Source of the DNA: FEN-987 sp035524675
GTDB lineage: Archaea; Thermoproteota; Bathyarchaeia; 40CM-2-53-6
Reading direction: 5' to 3'
Length of the DNA: 5,554 nt
NCBI GenBank assembly: GCA_035524675.1
Contig: DATKOK010000084.1
Location: 1-5,554 of the forward strand
Shown here in pieces: positions 1 through 5,278 of the stretch. A model generated the notes under the pieces. That model searched no databases. It saw only the letters and a list, made by a program, of their open reading frames with translations, and had not been told where the DNA came from. Each line of letters opens with the position of its first letter. Positions within the stretch are counted from its first letter, which is position 1. The position numbers and the translations under genes were made by a program.

Positions 1-221
1 ACGTCTATGCTTCTGCACTTTACTTGTCTGAGCAGTCTTACAACTCCGCCCACATCGATATCCTCCACCTCGACCAGGTCTCCAACTTCGAGGCTTCCTC
101 CGACATCTACACTTCGTGCGCTTAGCTTGCCATGCACGTGAACTCGGCCCCCTACATCCAGATCCTCTAGCTTCGCGTCTTTGACAACATCAAGCTCCTT
201 GTCAACGTCCACATCTCTAGC
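1..221 (-). repeat. 17-residue (51-bp) solenoid repeats within the bactofilin-like gene
   Basis: Reading on the minus strand, four complete units of 17 codons follow one another: ARDVDVDKELDVVKDAK, LEDLDVGGRVHVHGKLS, ARSVDVGGSLEVGDLVE and VEDIDVGGVVRLLRQVK. A fifth begins with CRSIDV at the window edge. Units 1 and 3 share A-R-x-V-D-V, and units 2 and 4 share E-D-[LI]-D-V-G-G, so a 34-residue double unit may be the ancestral duplication. The array is protein coding, not a CRISPR, because the nucleotide copies have diverged while the residue pattern is kept. Confidence 0.7.
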
Positions 222-503
222 GCTTAGGGAACCTGCTACATGCAAGCTGCCATCAGATATGCGAAGACCGTCCTGAAGTGAGAGATCTCCGTGAACCTCC
301 AGATTGCCATCCATACCCCGGAACTCCTCAGCCTTCAAACTACAATCGAAGATGACGGTTCCGTCAGTCTCCACGACACCTTCCACGGTAACTTGTGAGT
401 CTTCCGCTGTAATCGTCGCTCCATTCTCAACCTCCAAGTCGCCGTTAACTGTGCCGAGCTTGGTTTTCGAATTCTGCTTGACAGATGTCGTTGCCGTACA
501 CTC
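1..503 (-). CDS. Bactofilin-like beta-solenoid protein, N-terminal part (3' end outside window)
   Basis: The frame stays open from just after a TGA at 504-506 down to the window edge, giving 167 codons. The first third reads as a polymer-forming cytoskeletal (bactofilin-like) start: a K-T-K-L-G-T-V-N-G-D-L-E-V segment at residues 13-25, then short alternating hydrophobic and Gly/Asp strands. From residue 95 the protein is made of 17-residue units built around [LVI]-D-V-G-G-x-[LV]-x-V, as expected for stacked rungs of a right-handed beta-helix. No signal peptide or membrane segment is visible, so a cytoplasmic or peripheral scaffold is the simplest guess. The start is a problem. There is no ATG or GTG in frame, and the first TTG (437-435) would remove the conserved opening segment. 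GTG codons at 507 and 501 lie one base out of frame, so the gene may be frameshifted or use a rare start. Membership of a solenoid family is fairly clear; exact function is unknown. Confidence 0.7.
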
Positions 504-534
504 TCACTCGCTAACGGTAAGTTTGACAGCTTCG

Positions 535-543
535 AATATATGC
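535..543 (-). promoter_or_regulatory. Possible TATA box for the bactofilin-like gene
   Basis: On the minus strand this reads GCATATATT. An archaeal start site about 26 bp downstream would fall near 512, only a few bases before GTG codons at 507 and 501. This placement suggests translation should begin close to 500, which makes the missing in-frame start codon more striking. The rest of the roughly 200-bp gap between this gene and the winged-helix gene holds no other gene that I can see. Confidence 0.45.
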
Positions 544-709
544 TATGTCAAGATTTCGATTCAGGGTAATGTCGGACAGCTTCTTCGATCTGAAGGAATA
601 AAGCCTGCGCATCCTTATTCTAAGGGTTTTCTGCACTTCTGGTCACCGAATATGGAGTTGAAATTCTTACGATTAAAACGCAGAGCACGTTGTGTTATGA
701 CGTGTCGTG

Positions 710-724
710 GTCACATAATGTGAC
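710..724. repeat. Perfect 7-1-7 palindrome GTCACATAATGTGAC
   Basis: The two 7-base arms GTCACAT and ATGTGAC are exact reverse complements around a single A. The site overlaps the stop codon of the winged-helix gene on the minus strand. It could act as a dimer-binding operator or as an RNA hairpin at the 3' end of the transcript. There is no adjacent T-run to support a terminator, and a chance occurrence is possible. Confidence 0.45.
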
Positions 725-998
725 TACCTTCTGGATCGAGGAATGTCATGAAACTCTGCACTTTCCTGTAGGCTTCAAGAAACTCAAGCCCCCTGTGCGT
801 AATGTGATAGTAGCGACTCTCACCCGCGTTTCGCACAGAAACCAAACCATAACCCGCAAGAGTCGTGAGGAGTATCTTGACTCGGTCGAGTGGTAGGCCG
901 GCTCCGTACGATACCCTTGTAATTAACGTCCCTTCAGCTCTGCGCTTAAGGACCTCGAGTATGTCCGCGTAGATGTCTATGCGCGCGCGTTTCTTCAT
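711..998 (-). CDS. Small winged-helix DNA-binding protein (HTH_45-like)
   Basis: A 95-residue protein with ATG start at 998-996. The layout matches the short archaeal winged-helix regulators of the HTH_45 type. A basic first helix R-A-R-I-D-I-Y-A-D-I-L-E-V-L (4-17) is followed by a helix containing T-R-V-S-Y-G-A-G-L (27-35), where family members carry T-R-x-x-Y-x-A-x-L. A recognition helix spans 36-49, a wing with G-L-V-S-V...Y-Y-H-I-T (51-67) follows, and then R-G-L-E-F-L-E-A-Y (69-77). It is expected to bind DNA as a dimer in the cytoplasm; the target is unknown. It is the last of the minus-strand genes after the surface-protein operon, 77 nt from the acetyltransferase, with no clear Shine-Dalgarno sequence. 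It could regulate itself or the neighbours, but the sequence does not show this. Confidence 0.85.
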   Translation of the reverse strand: MKKRARIDIYADILEVLKRRAEGTLITRVSYGAGLPLDRVKILLTTLAGYGLVSVRNAGESRYYHITHRGLEFLEAYRKVQSFMTFLDPEGSHIM

Positions 999-1056
999 CT
1001 GTCCCGTCAGTCTCTATAGCTCATGAAGTGGGCTCGGACCAAGTACACTTTGATCA

Positions 1057-1064
1057 GATATATC
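1057..1064 (-). promoter_or_regulatory. Possible TATA box in the gap before the winged-helix gene
   Basis: On the minus strand the motif reads GATATATC, and being palindromic it reads the same on the plus strand. It is AT-rich against its surroundings. A start site about 26 bp downstream would leave a leader of roughly 36 nt before the winged-helix ATG at 998. Without it, this gene would depend on readthrough from the operon upstream. The motif alone is weak evidence. Confidence 0.3.
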
Positions 1065-1075
1065 CTTCACCACAT

Positions 1076-1540
1076 TCACGGGGCAGCAGTGAGGTCGAGC
1101 AGCATGAACCTTGCACCGCTTACAGGATTGAGCCCGTAAGGCGCCGTCTTCCTGAAACCGAGCGACTCGCATAACCTGAGAGCTTCCTTCATTGAGGGAA
1201 GCACGTTCAACTTCATTATTCGATAACCTCTTGCCCTGGCTTCACCTATGATCGATTCGGATAGTTTGCGACCAACACCTTTCTCGCGAAAAGCGGGTCT
1301 CACATACAATCGCTTCATCTCGCAGACATCTCCACTCATCTGTCGTAATGCAACGCAGCCGACAGCATCTCCCCCCTCTTTTGCTATCAGGACGCAGCCG
1401 CTCGGCGGAGCGTACTCAGAGTGAAGGTTTGCGATCTCTCGATCCAAGTCCACATGTGATGAACCTATCCGAGCGGCATATTCGGATAATAACGTTCGCA
1501 CTTGAACGAGGTCACCTGATTGGACTACGTTGATGGTCAT
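1076..1540 (-). CDS. GNAT-family N-acetyltransferase
   Basis: About 154 residues from the ATG at 1540-1538. A longer reading from a TTG at 1564 would add eight residues, but it starts 3 nt after the MOSC stop and has no better ribosome site. The fold signature is clear: a strand C-E-M-K-R-L-Y-V-R-P (73-82) is followed by the acetyl-CoA pyrophosphate loop R-E-K-G-V-G (85-90, the R/Q-x-x-G-x-G/A motif). The C-terminal part has the usual A-L-R-L-C-E-S-L-G-F-R-K-T (120-132), then Y-G-L-N-P-V-S-G-A-R-F-M before the last strand. It should transfer an acetyl group from acetyl-CoA to an amine; the substrate cannot be read from sequence. It lies 27 nt after the MOSC gene on the same strand, so cotranscription is likely. 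It is of normal length and looks intact. Confidence 0.9.
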   Translation of the reverse strand: MTINVVQSGDLVQVRTLLSEYAARIGSSHVDLDREIANLHSEYAPPSGCVLIAKEGGDAVGCVALRQMSGDVCEMKRLYVRPAFREKGVGRKLSESIIGEARARGYRIMKLNVLPSMKEALRLCESLGFRKTAPYGLNPVSGARFMLLDLTAAP

Positions 1541-1567
1541 CAAGTTCAGTTCTCTAACTAACAAAAT

Positions 1568-2041
1568 CTAGGCGGGTTGGATTTTGTCGCCTACTCGGAT
1601 GATTCCGCCCTGTAGTATCTCCGCCCGGAGGCCTCCTCGATGAGTTAGTCCGCTGATGACTTTCTTCTGCGTTACTTCTTCTAAATATTCGCAAGGTTCA
1701 CACAACTTGACACCCCGTGCCACTACATCGCCCAATCTGAATCTCTTATTTACGAGATGATTGAGCGGAACACCACGCGTGACTATGTTTCTCCTGCTTT
1801 CGAGTGGACTTAGTTCGATCGAGTCTTCACGCTGCAAAGCCTCAATCGCTTCGAGCTCGATTAGCGTAAGTTGCCGTGCAGGGCCAGGTTTGTCTGAGAA
1901 CTTGCCTCTCTCGCTTAGATAGCGGTCTCCCTCAAGCCCTTTGCCAGCTATCGCCTTAACCTCGCGAATCGAAACCATCTTCTCCCCAGCACTCGACGTT
2001 ATCTGAATTGCGATAACCTGGCCATTCCATTCTTCTGACAC
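1568..2041 (-). CDS. Stand-alone MOSC-domain protein
   Basis: A 157-residue protein starting with GTG at 2041-2039, placed by a strong Shine-Dalgarno sequence 6 nt upstream. Family marks in order are K-G-L-E-G-D-R-Y (34-41), A-R-Q-L-T-L-I (55-61), S-R-R-N-I-V-T-R-G-V-P-L-N (82-94), F-R-L-G-D-V (101-106), the cysteine region L-C-E-P-C-E-Y-L-E (113-121) and H-R-G-G-L-R-A (134-140), ending with G-G-I-I-R-V-G-D. MOSC domains are related to the C-terminal domain of molybdenum cofactor sulfurase. Small stand-alone versions are thought to handle a sulfur or molybdenum-cofactor group through a conserved cysteine, here Cys114 or Cys117. No beta-barrel or ferredoxin partner domain is fused to it. It begins 9 nt after the surface-protein stop, so translational coupling is likely, although no functional link between the two is obvious. 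Confidence 0.9.
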   Translation of the reverse strand: MSEEWNGQVIAIQITSSAGEKMVSIREVKAIAGKGLEGDRYLSERGKFSDKPGPARQLTLIELEAIEALQREDSIELSPLESRRNIVTRGVPLNHLVNKRFRLGDVVARGVKLCEPCEYLEEVTQKKVISGLTHRGGLRAEILQGGIIRVGDKIQPA

Positions 2042-2047
2042 TTCAGT

Positions 2048-2055
2048 ACCTCACC
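2048..2055 (-). promoter_or_regulatory. Ribosome binding site of the MOSC gene overlapping the upstream stop
   Basis: On the minus strand this reads GGTGAGGT, a good match to the anti-Shine-Dalgarno end of archaeal 16S rRNA, 6 nt before the GTG at 2041. The TGA inside it (2053-2051) is the stop codon of the 919-residue surface protein. This fixes the GTG start and suggests that ribosomes ending on the first gene help initiate on the second. Confidence 0.8.
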
Positions 2056-4810
2056 GTCTCCTTCGACTTAGCTTCACATTTAAGATTAACAGAATCGAGA
2101 ACAGTATTAATGATGCAAATACCCAGGCAAACGTTGAACCGTTGATTTGAGCTAAAGCCCCATTTCCACTCCAAATTGCCTGAATCACCATAGGTGATCG
2201 CACCTGAATAGGATCACCCATCTGGAAAGATTCATTGCCGTTCGTCCAAGAATCGAAAAGAAACGCGGCATGAAGGCTGACAACGGGATAGAGAGAAGGC
2301 TCAACGGTTGAGTTCGCATCATACCAACCTGATCCATTGGCCCCACCGAACGGCGAGTTGACAGCGACATAATACTGAACGCGATATATCGCGTTGACAG
2401 TAGTGTTCTCTGTTAACATTTCAGTCTTTGCGACTGAACTGTTGGAATCGTCCCATTGAACGAAAAGATAGCGAGTATTGTTCTCGTTTATAGTTCTCTG
2501 AACCTCGATATTATGAAAACCTCTATCGACTTCGAGCTGAAGCTGCCCCGTGTTGGACACTACATATTCCGTTGAATCTACAGTAACATCGCTATTCGGA
2601 ACAAGTCCGCCTATTCGGAGAACTATCTGATTAGTAGCAGACACTGACGTTGGATACGGGTCGGAAGCAACCCTCCATTCGTTCCCGTCCTTAGCTATAA
2701 CGAGGAGCGAGAAAGATGATTGTGATGAATTCACAATCGGAGGCATATTCAATCGAACACTGATCGGCGTTGAAGTGGCGTTGAAATGGGTTACACTCAG
2801 AATCCGATTTGTGCTGAAGTCATATGCGGCGAATGCTAGCTCGCCAGTCGATTGATTGCTTGAAGTTACCAATGCTTCAGCGAAAAAGACTTCACCCCAT
2901 AACACAGATGATGGAACTTTCAGACGTGATACAACATACGTCAAGCCACTGGACTCTCTATTGCTTGACGTGAATGCGACTTGTGAGAATTGCAACGCCT
3001 TCGCCGTTTCGATGAAGGTCACGGTAATGCCCAGCGCTATGGAACTGTAGGAATTGTCCTTAAGCGGGGACCATACCTCGTGCCCCATTTGGTCGAGCAC
3101 ATGGAATTCCTTGTGCACGTACGCTGACCCCCTCCAGCCCTCGGTAGGAGCCTTCATGTAGAATTGGATGCCAGTCTGCTGAAATGTCGGAGCATGACCG
3201 TACAACAACATTACGTTTGAGTTCAGACTCGATGCGCCGTTGATAATTCCGGGCGGCAGCCAAGCTGTAATCAGTATGAGGCCATCTGAGCTGGTCCATG
3301 TTTGCGGGTCGCTCTCTGCGATGGACGCTGCAGCTTCAGTCCCTACAGAGTACCCCACCAAGAATATGTGTGTGTATCCTCGGTCCTTGATCCATTGATG
3401 AAGCTGTTTTGCTACGGAAAATTCTCCCTGAATGAGTTCTTGATAGATCGTGCGGTTTGACATGTTCGGGGAAGGATACGCCCCCTTCTCCAATGAGAGT
3501 ACGCAGTAGTATTTGGTTAGATCTTGCAGGAATCGGATCGTGCCGAATGATTCGTACTCGAGTGGGTTAAGTAAGTAGCCACCCTGCGAAGATCTGACGC
3601 CCCCACCTAACCACAAAATGCATGTGTCGCTTGCAGATTGTTCCCAGTAGTACCAAGAAGCGTCACCGATCTTTACGACGGTCGCATTCACGGGAACAGG
3701 TAACTGCCCGAACACAGGAGATAACGGCGCCACGATGAGCGGAATAGAAATTAGAAAAATCACTATCAACGAACGAAAGATCCTGGACCTTCGATGACGC
3801 GAATGACTGTGTCCTCGCGTCATAACCCAGGCTCGTAGTCCCAAGATTAACGAACCAAGGAGGAATATTCCGCCGAGTCCATTTAGATTCAGGAATGTGG
3901 ATGAGTGCACCCATTGAGCGGTGACCGTTTTCGGAGCGTTCATTACGATTGTGCTAGCAGGTTCTGAAGACGCGCTATCGCCTGACCATCCGACGAAATC
4001 TGAAGAGTCTGTTAATAGTCCAAGGAGACTGGGTGAATTTTCAATCGTTGTAGCGATACTGTACTGAGCAAGCTTGCCCTCCTGATACCATCCTGCACCA
4101 GTCACGCCACTGAATGGTGATGTTATGGTGAGGTGATACTGAGTCATGTAGATTGGTTGTATACTCGTGTTTTCCGTAATGAGGAGGTTACGGGGATTCG
4201 AGCTTACCCCATCGCTCCAGTCGACGAAGAGAAGGCGCCTACCGATCCCAGTCTGGAATTCTCGAAGTACGCCCAGGCGGTAGACGCGTCCAAGATTCAG
4301 CTTAACGGTCAAAGCGGTACTGTTTGATTCTAACACTTTGTCATCAAGAAGGATCTGGAGATTGGGTTGAAGGCCCACTAATGTTAGGAATCCATCTTCA
4401 GCAACATTCACGGAGAAAGCGAATACCCCTGCTTTGTCGTTGAACCACGCGTCCTGCACCCAGGCACGAGTTATCGCTGCAAGGTGCCACTCTCCCGGAG
4501 TCTGCGACGCTTTGAGGTTGAAACTGTAATCTCCAAACCCGGGACCAGACAGGGTTGCGTTCGTTACTAGACTTTGCAGGACCAACCCTGATTCCAGGTC
4601 CCAAACGCCCACATCCATCATTCCGAACCGAGCCGAGTACGCCACTTCGATTCTTACAGTGAAGAGTTGGCCAATCTGGACCGTTGTCGGGTAATGTACG
4701 GTTATGATTCTTGTCGACGGCTCATTGGCGTGAGCCAATGGGAGCCTGCATACTGCAAGAATCAGTATGACGGCGAGGATTACGACATAACTACGACGCA
4801 TCCAAATCAT
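2051..4810 (-). CDS. Two-module membrane-anchored surface protein with embedded alpha/beta-hydrolase-like domain
   Basis: 919 residues from ATG 4810-4808, supported by a TATA box about 25 bp upstream (leaderless); ATG 4801 is an alternative. A signal peptide spans 5-28 (A-H-A before Asn29). Module 1 has an Ig-like domain (about 35-137), a beta domain (140-222), an InlB-like repeat (225-301), a membrane helix (313-329) and a basic tail H-S-R-H-R-R-S-R. A second signal-like helix (347-368) opens module 2: a hydrolase-like domain (about 375-605) with W-L-G-G-G (400-404), a nucleophile elbow G-Y-S-V-G (Ser488) and a candidate catalytic His577 in M-G-H-E. Ig-like, beta and InlB-like domains follow again, then a final helix (894-912) and S-R-R-R-R. 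About sixteen N-x-S/T sequons suggest heavy glycosylation outside the cell. The topology is self-consistent, with basic loops inside. Substrate is unknown and the acid of the triad is not identified. Confidence 0.85.
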   Translation of the reverse strand: MIWMRRSYVVILAVILILAVCRLPLAHANEPSTRIITVHYPTTVQIGQLFTVRIEVAYSARFGMMDVGVWDLESGLVLQSLVTNATLSGPGFGDYSFNLKASQTPGEWHLAAITRAWVQDAWFNDKAGVFAFSVNVAEDGFLTLVGLQPNLQILLDDKVLESNSTALTVKLNLGRVYRLGVLREFQTGIGRRLLFVDWSDGVSSNPRNLLITENTSIQPIYMTQYHLTITSPFSGVTGAGWYQEGKLAQYSIATTIENSPSLLGLLTDSSDFVGWSGDSASSEPASTIVMNAPKTVTAQWVHSSTFLNLNGLGGIFLLGSLILGLRAWVMTRGHSHSRHRRSRIFRSLIVIFLISIPLIVAPLSPVFGQLPVPVNATVVKIGDASWYYWEQSASDTCILWLGGGVRSSQGGYLLNPLEYESFGTIRFLQDLTKYYCVLSLEKGAYPSPNMSNRTIYQELIQGEFSVAKQLHQWIKDRGYTHIFLVGYSVGTEAAASIAESDPQTWTSSDGLILITAWLPPGIINGASSLNSNVMLLYGHAPTFQQTGIQFYMKAPTEGWRGSAYVHKEFHVLDQMGHEVWSPLKDNSYSSIALGITVTFIETAKALQFSQVAFTSSNRESSGLTYVVSRLKVPSSVLWGEVFFAEALVTSSNQSTGELAFAAYDFSTNRILSVTHFNATSTPISVRLNMPPIVNSSQSSFSLLVIAKDGNEWRVASDPYPTSVSATNQIVLRIGGLVPNSDVTVDSTEYVVSNTGQLQLEVDRGFHNIEVQRTINENNTRYLFVQWDDSNSSVAKTEMLTENTTVNAIYRVQYYVAVNSPFGGANGSGWYDANSTVEPSLYPVVSLHAAFLFDSWTNGNESFQMGDPIQVRSPMVIQAIWSGNGALAQINGSTFAWVFASLILFSILLILNVKLSRRRR

Positions 4811-4830
4811 CTTGCACAGCGTGCAGGTGA

Positions 4831-4840
4831 ATTATACAAA
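4831..4840 (-). promoter_or_regulatory. TATA box of the surface-protein operon (leaderless start)
   Basis: On the minus strand the site reads TTTGTATAAT. Its centre lies about 25 bp before the ATG at 4810, which is the spacing from an archaeal TATA box to the transcription start. Transcription would therefore begin at or within a base or two of the ATG, and no Shine-Dalgarno sequence is needed or clearly present. It is back to back with the tRNA promoter about 45 bp away. Confidence 0.65.
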
Positions 4841-4880
4841 GGAATCGGCAACCGACCTGGCGACGCCTCCGCCGACAGCC

Positions 4881-4888
4881 TATTTTAG
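4881..4888 (+). promoter_or_regulatory. TATA box of the tRNA-Ser gene
   Basis: The site reads TATTTTAG. Counting about 26 bp on from its centre puts the start site at 4910-4912, only a few bases before the first base of the mature tRNA at 4916. This is the usual short-leader arrangement of archaeal tRNA genes. Confidence 0.6.
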
Positions 4889-4915
4889 AAGAAGAGCATG
4901 ATCAAGACAGGGTGG

Positions 4916-5027
4916 GCCGGGGTAGCCAAGAGATCATCCAACATGATCGGGCAACCTGGTATGGCGTCGGCTTGCTAAGCCGATGACTCTCTGAGTCTCG
5001 TGGGTTCAAATCCCACCCCCGGCGCCA
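4916..5027 (+). tRNA. tRNA-Ser(GCT) with a 24-nt D-loop intron and encoded CCA
   Basis: With 4931-4954 removed the gene folds as a class II tRNA. The acceptor stem is GCCGGGG (4916-4922) with CCCCGGC (5017-5023), the discriminator is G5024 and CCA 5025-5027 is encoded. The D-stem is GCCA (4925-4928) with TGGC (4962-4965). The anticodon stem is TCGGC/GCCGA (4967-4971 and 4979-4983) around loop TTGCTAA, giving anticodon GCT (4974-4976) for serine AGC/AGU codons. The long variable arm GACTC-TCT-GAGTC (4985-4997) identifies a serine acceptor. The T-arm is GTGGG/CCCAC (5000-5004 and 5012-5016) with loop TTCAAAT. Every stem is fully paired, so the gene looks functional once spliced. Its own TATA box lies upstream, divergent from the surface-protein operon. 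The 3' half is a typical integration target, and an integrase fragment follows 47 nt after the CCA. Confidence 0.93.
4931..4954 (+). other. Noncanonical tRNA intron in the D-loop with relaxed bulge-helix-bulge motif
   Basis: These 24 nt interrupt the D-loop between what would be tRNA positions 15 and 16. They form an inner hairpin GATCAT-CCAAC-ATGATC (4932-4948). The 5' bulge is A4929-G4930/A4931 and the 3' bulge is A4953-A4954/C4955, each with the cut after the second base. The central helix pairs GCCA (4925-4928) with GGGC (4949-4952): three Watson-Crick pairs and one A-G mismatch. No outer helix is apparent, so this is a relaxed form. Cuts at these points remove exactly the inserted bases and restore a normal serine D-loop. 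The GCCA strand is shared with the D-stem, so the D-arm cannot fold until splicing has occurred. Archaeal splicing endonuclease is the expected enzyme. Confidence 0.82.
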
Positions 5028-5028
5028 G

Positions 5029-5055
5029 TTACCGAACCGTAGGGGCTTTCGGTGA
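5029..5055 (+). terminator. Hairpin directly after the tRNA, possible 3' processing or termination signal
   Basis: ACCGAA (5031-5036) pairs with TTCGGT (5048-5053). The stem extends by a T-G wobble (5030-5054) and a T-A pair (5029-5055), around an 11-nt loop. It starts two bases after the encoded CCA. There is no following T-run of the usual archaeal terminator type, so a role in termination or tRNA 3' trimming is only a suggestion. Confidence 0.35.
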
Positions 5056-5073
5056 AGTTCTAACGCATTCCAC

Positions 5074-5229
5074 ATGCGAAAAGAATGCTACAGGAACTCA
5101 ACCATCAAAGCCACCGTCAACACTTTGAAAGCAGTCAGCAAACGCACGAACCTACTGGAGCCGGAACACGTTAAAGCATGGTTAACCACCAGCCCAGTCT
5201 CGAATAACCCAGCGCACTCCCTACACTAA
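5074..5229 (+). pseudogene. Archaeal tyrosine recombinase (integrase) N-terminal fragment
   Basis: This is an open frame of 51 codons from ATG 5074 to TAA 5227-5229. Its product reads R-K-E-C-Y-R-N-S-T-I-K-A-T-V (2-15), then T-L-K-A-V-S-K-R-T-N-L-L-E-P-E-H-V-K-A-W-L (17-37) and S-N-N. That is the pattern of the N-terminal SAM-like (core-binding) domain of archaeal tRNA-integrating tyrosine recombinases: Y-R-x-x-T-I, then L-K-x-x-A-K-R, then L-[LD]-x-P-E-x-V-K-A. The catalytic domain with its R...H-x-x-R...Y residues is missing. After the stop another frame carries D-H-R-C-Y-G-L-A-E-R-R-K-N, which might be its frameshifted continuation, but that is tentative. The position just after a tRNA 3' end fits a decayed integrated element. 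The family call rests on pattern recognition, not a search. Confidence 0.62.
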
Positions 5230-5278
5230 CCGGACAAGACCACAGATGCTATGGTTTAGCGGAAAGGCGCAAAAACCT

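Noticed and set aside
1..221. 51-bp periodic repeats as a possible CRISPR array.
   Set aside because: Units are continuous, coding, diverged at nucleotide level and without unique spacers.
525..583. Direct repeat GACAGCTTC at 525-533 and 575-583.
   Set aside because: Only nine bases, two copies, no palindromic partner and no clear relation to a promoter; could easily be chance.
304..723. Plus-strand open frame of 139 codons.
   Set aside because: It lies mostly opposite the solenoid gene, has no recognisable domain and is rich in Ser/Thr/Val as expected for an antisense shadow. The minus-strand frame has a clear repeat pattern.
1541..1564. TTG start giving an eight-residue longer acetyltransferase.
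   Set aside because: The extra residues add nothing typical of GNAT proteins and there is no ribosome site. The ATG at 1540 gives a normal N-terminus.
4898..4948. ATGATC in the tRNA leader (4898-4903) could pair with the intron arm GATCAT (4932-4937).
   Set aside because: The predicted transcription start is downstream of the leader copy, so it is probably not in the RNA.
4916..5027. Split or permuted tRNA, or a tRNA pseudogene, because the D-loop looks too long.
   Set aside because: All stems pair perfectly in the normal order once 24 nt are removed, and the insertion has its own splicing fold.
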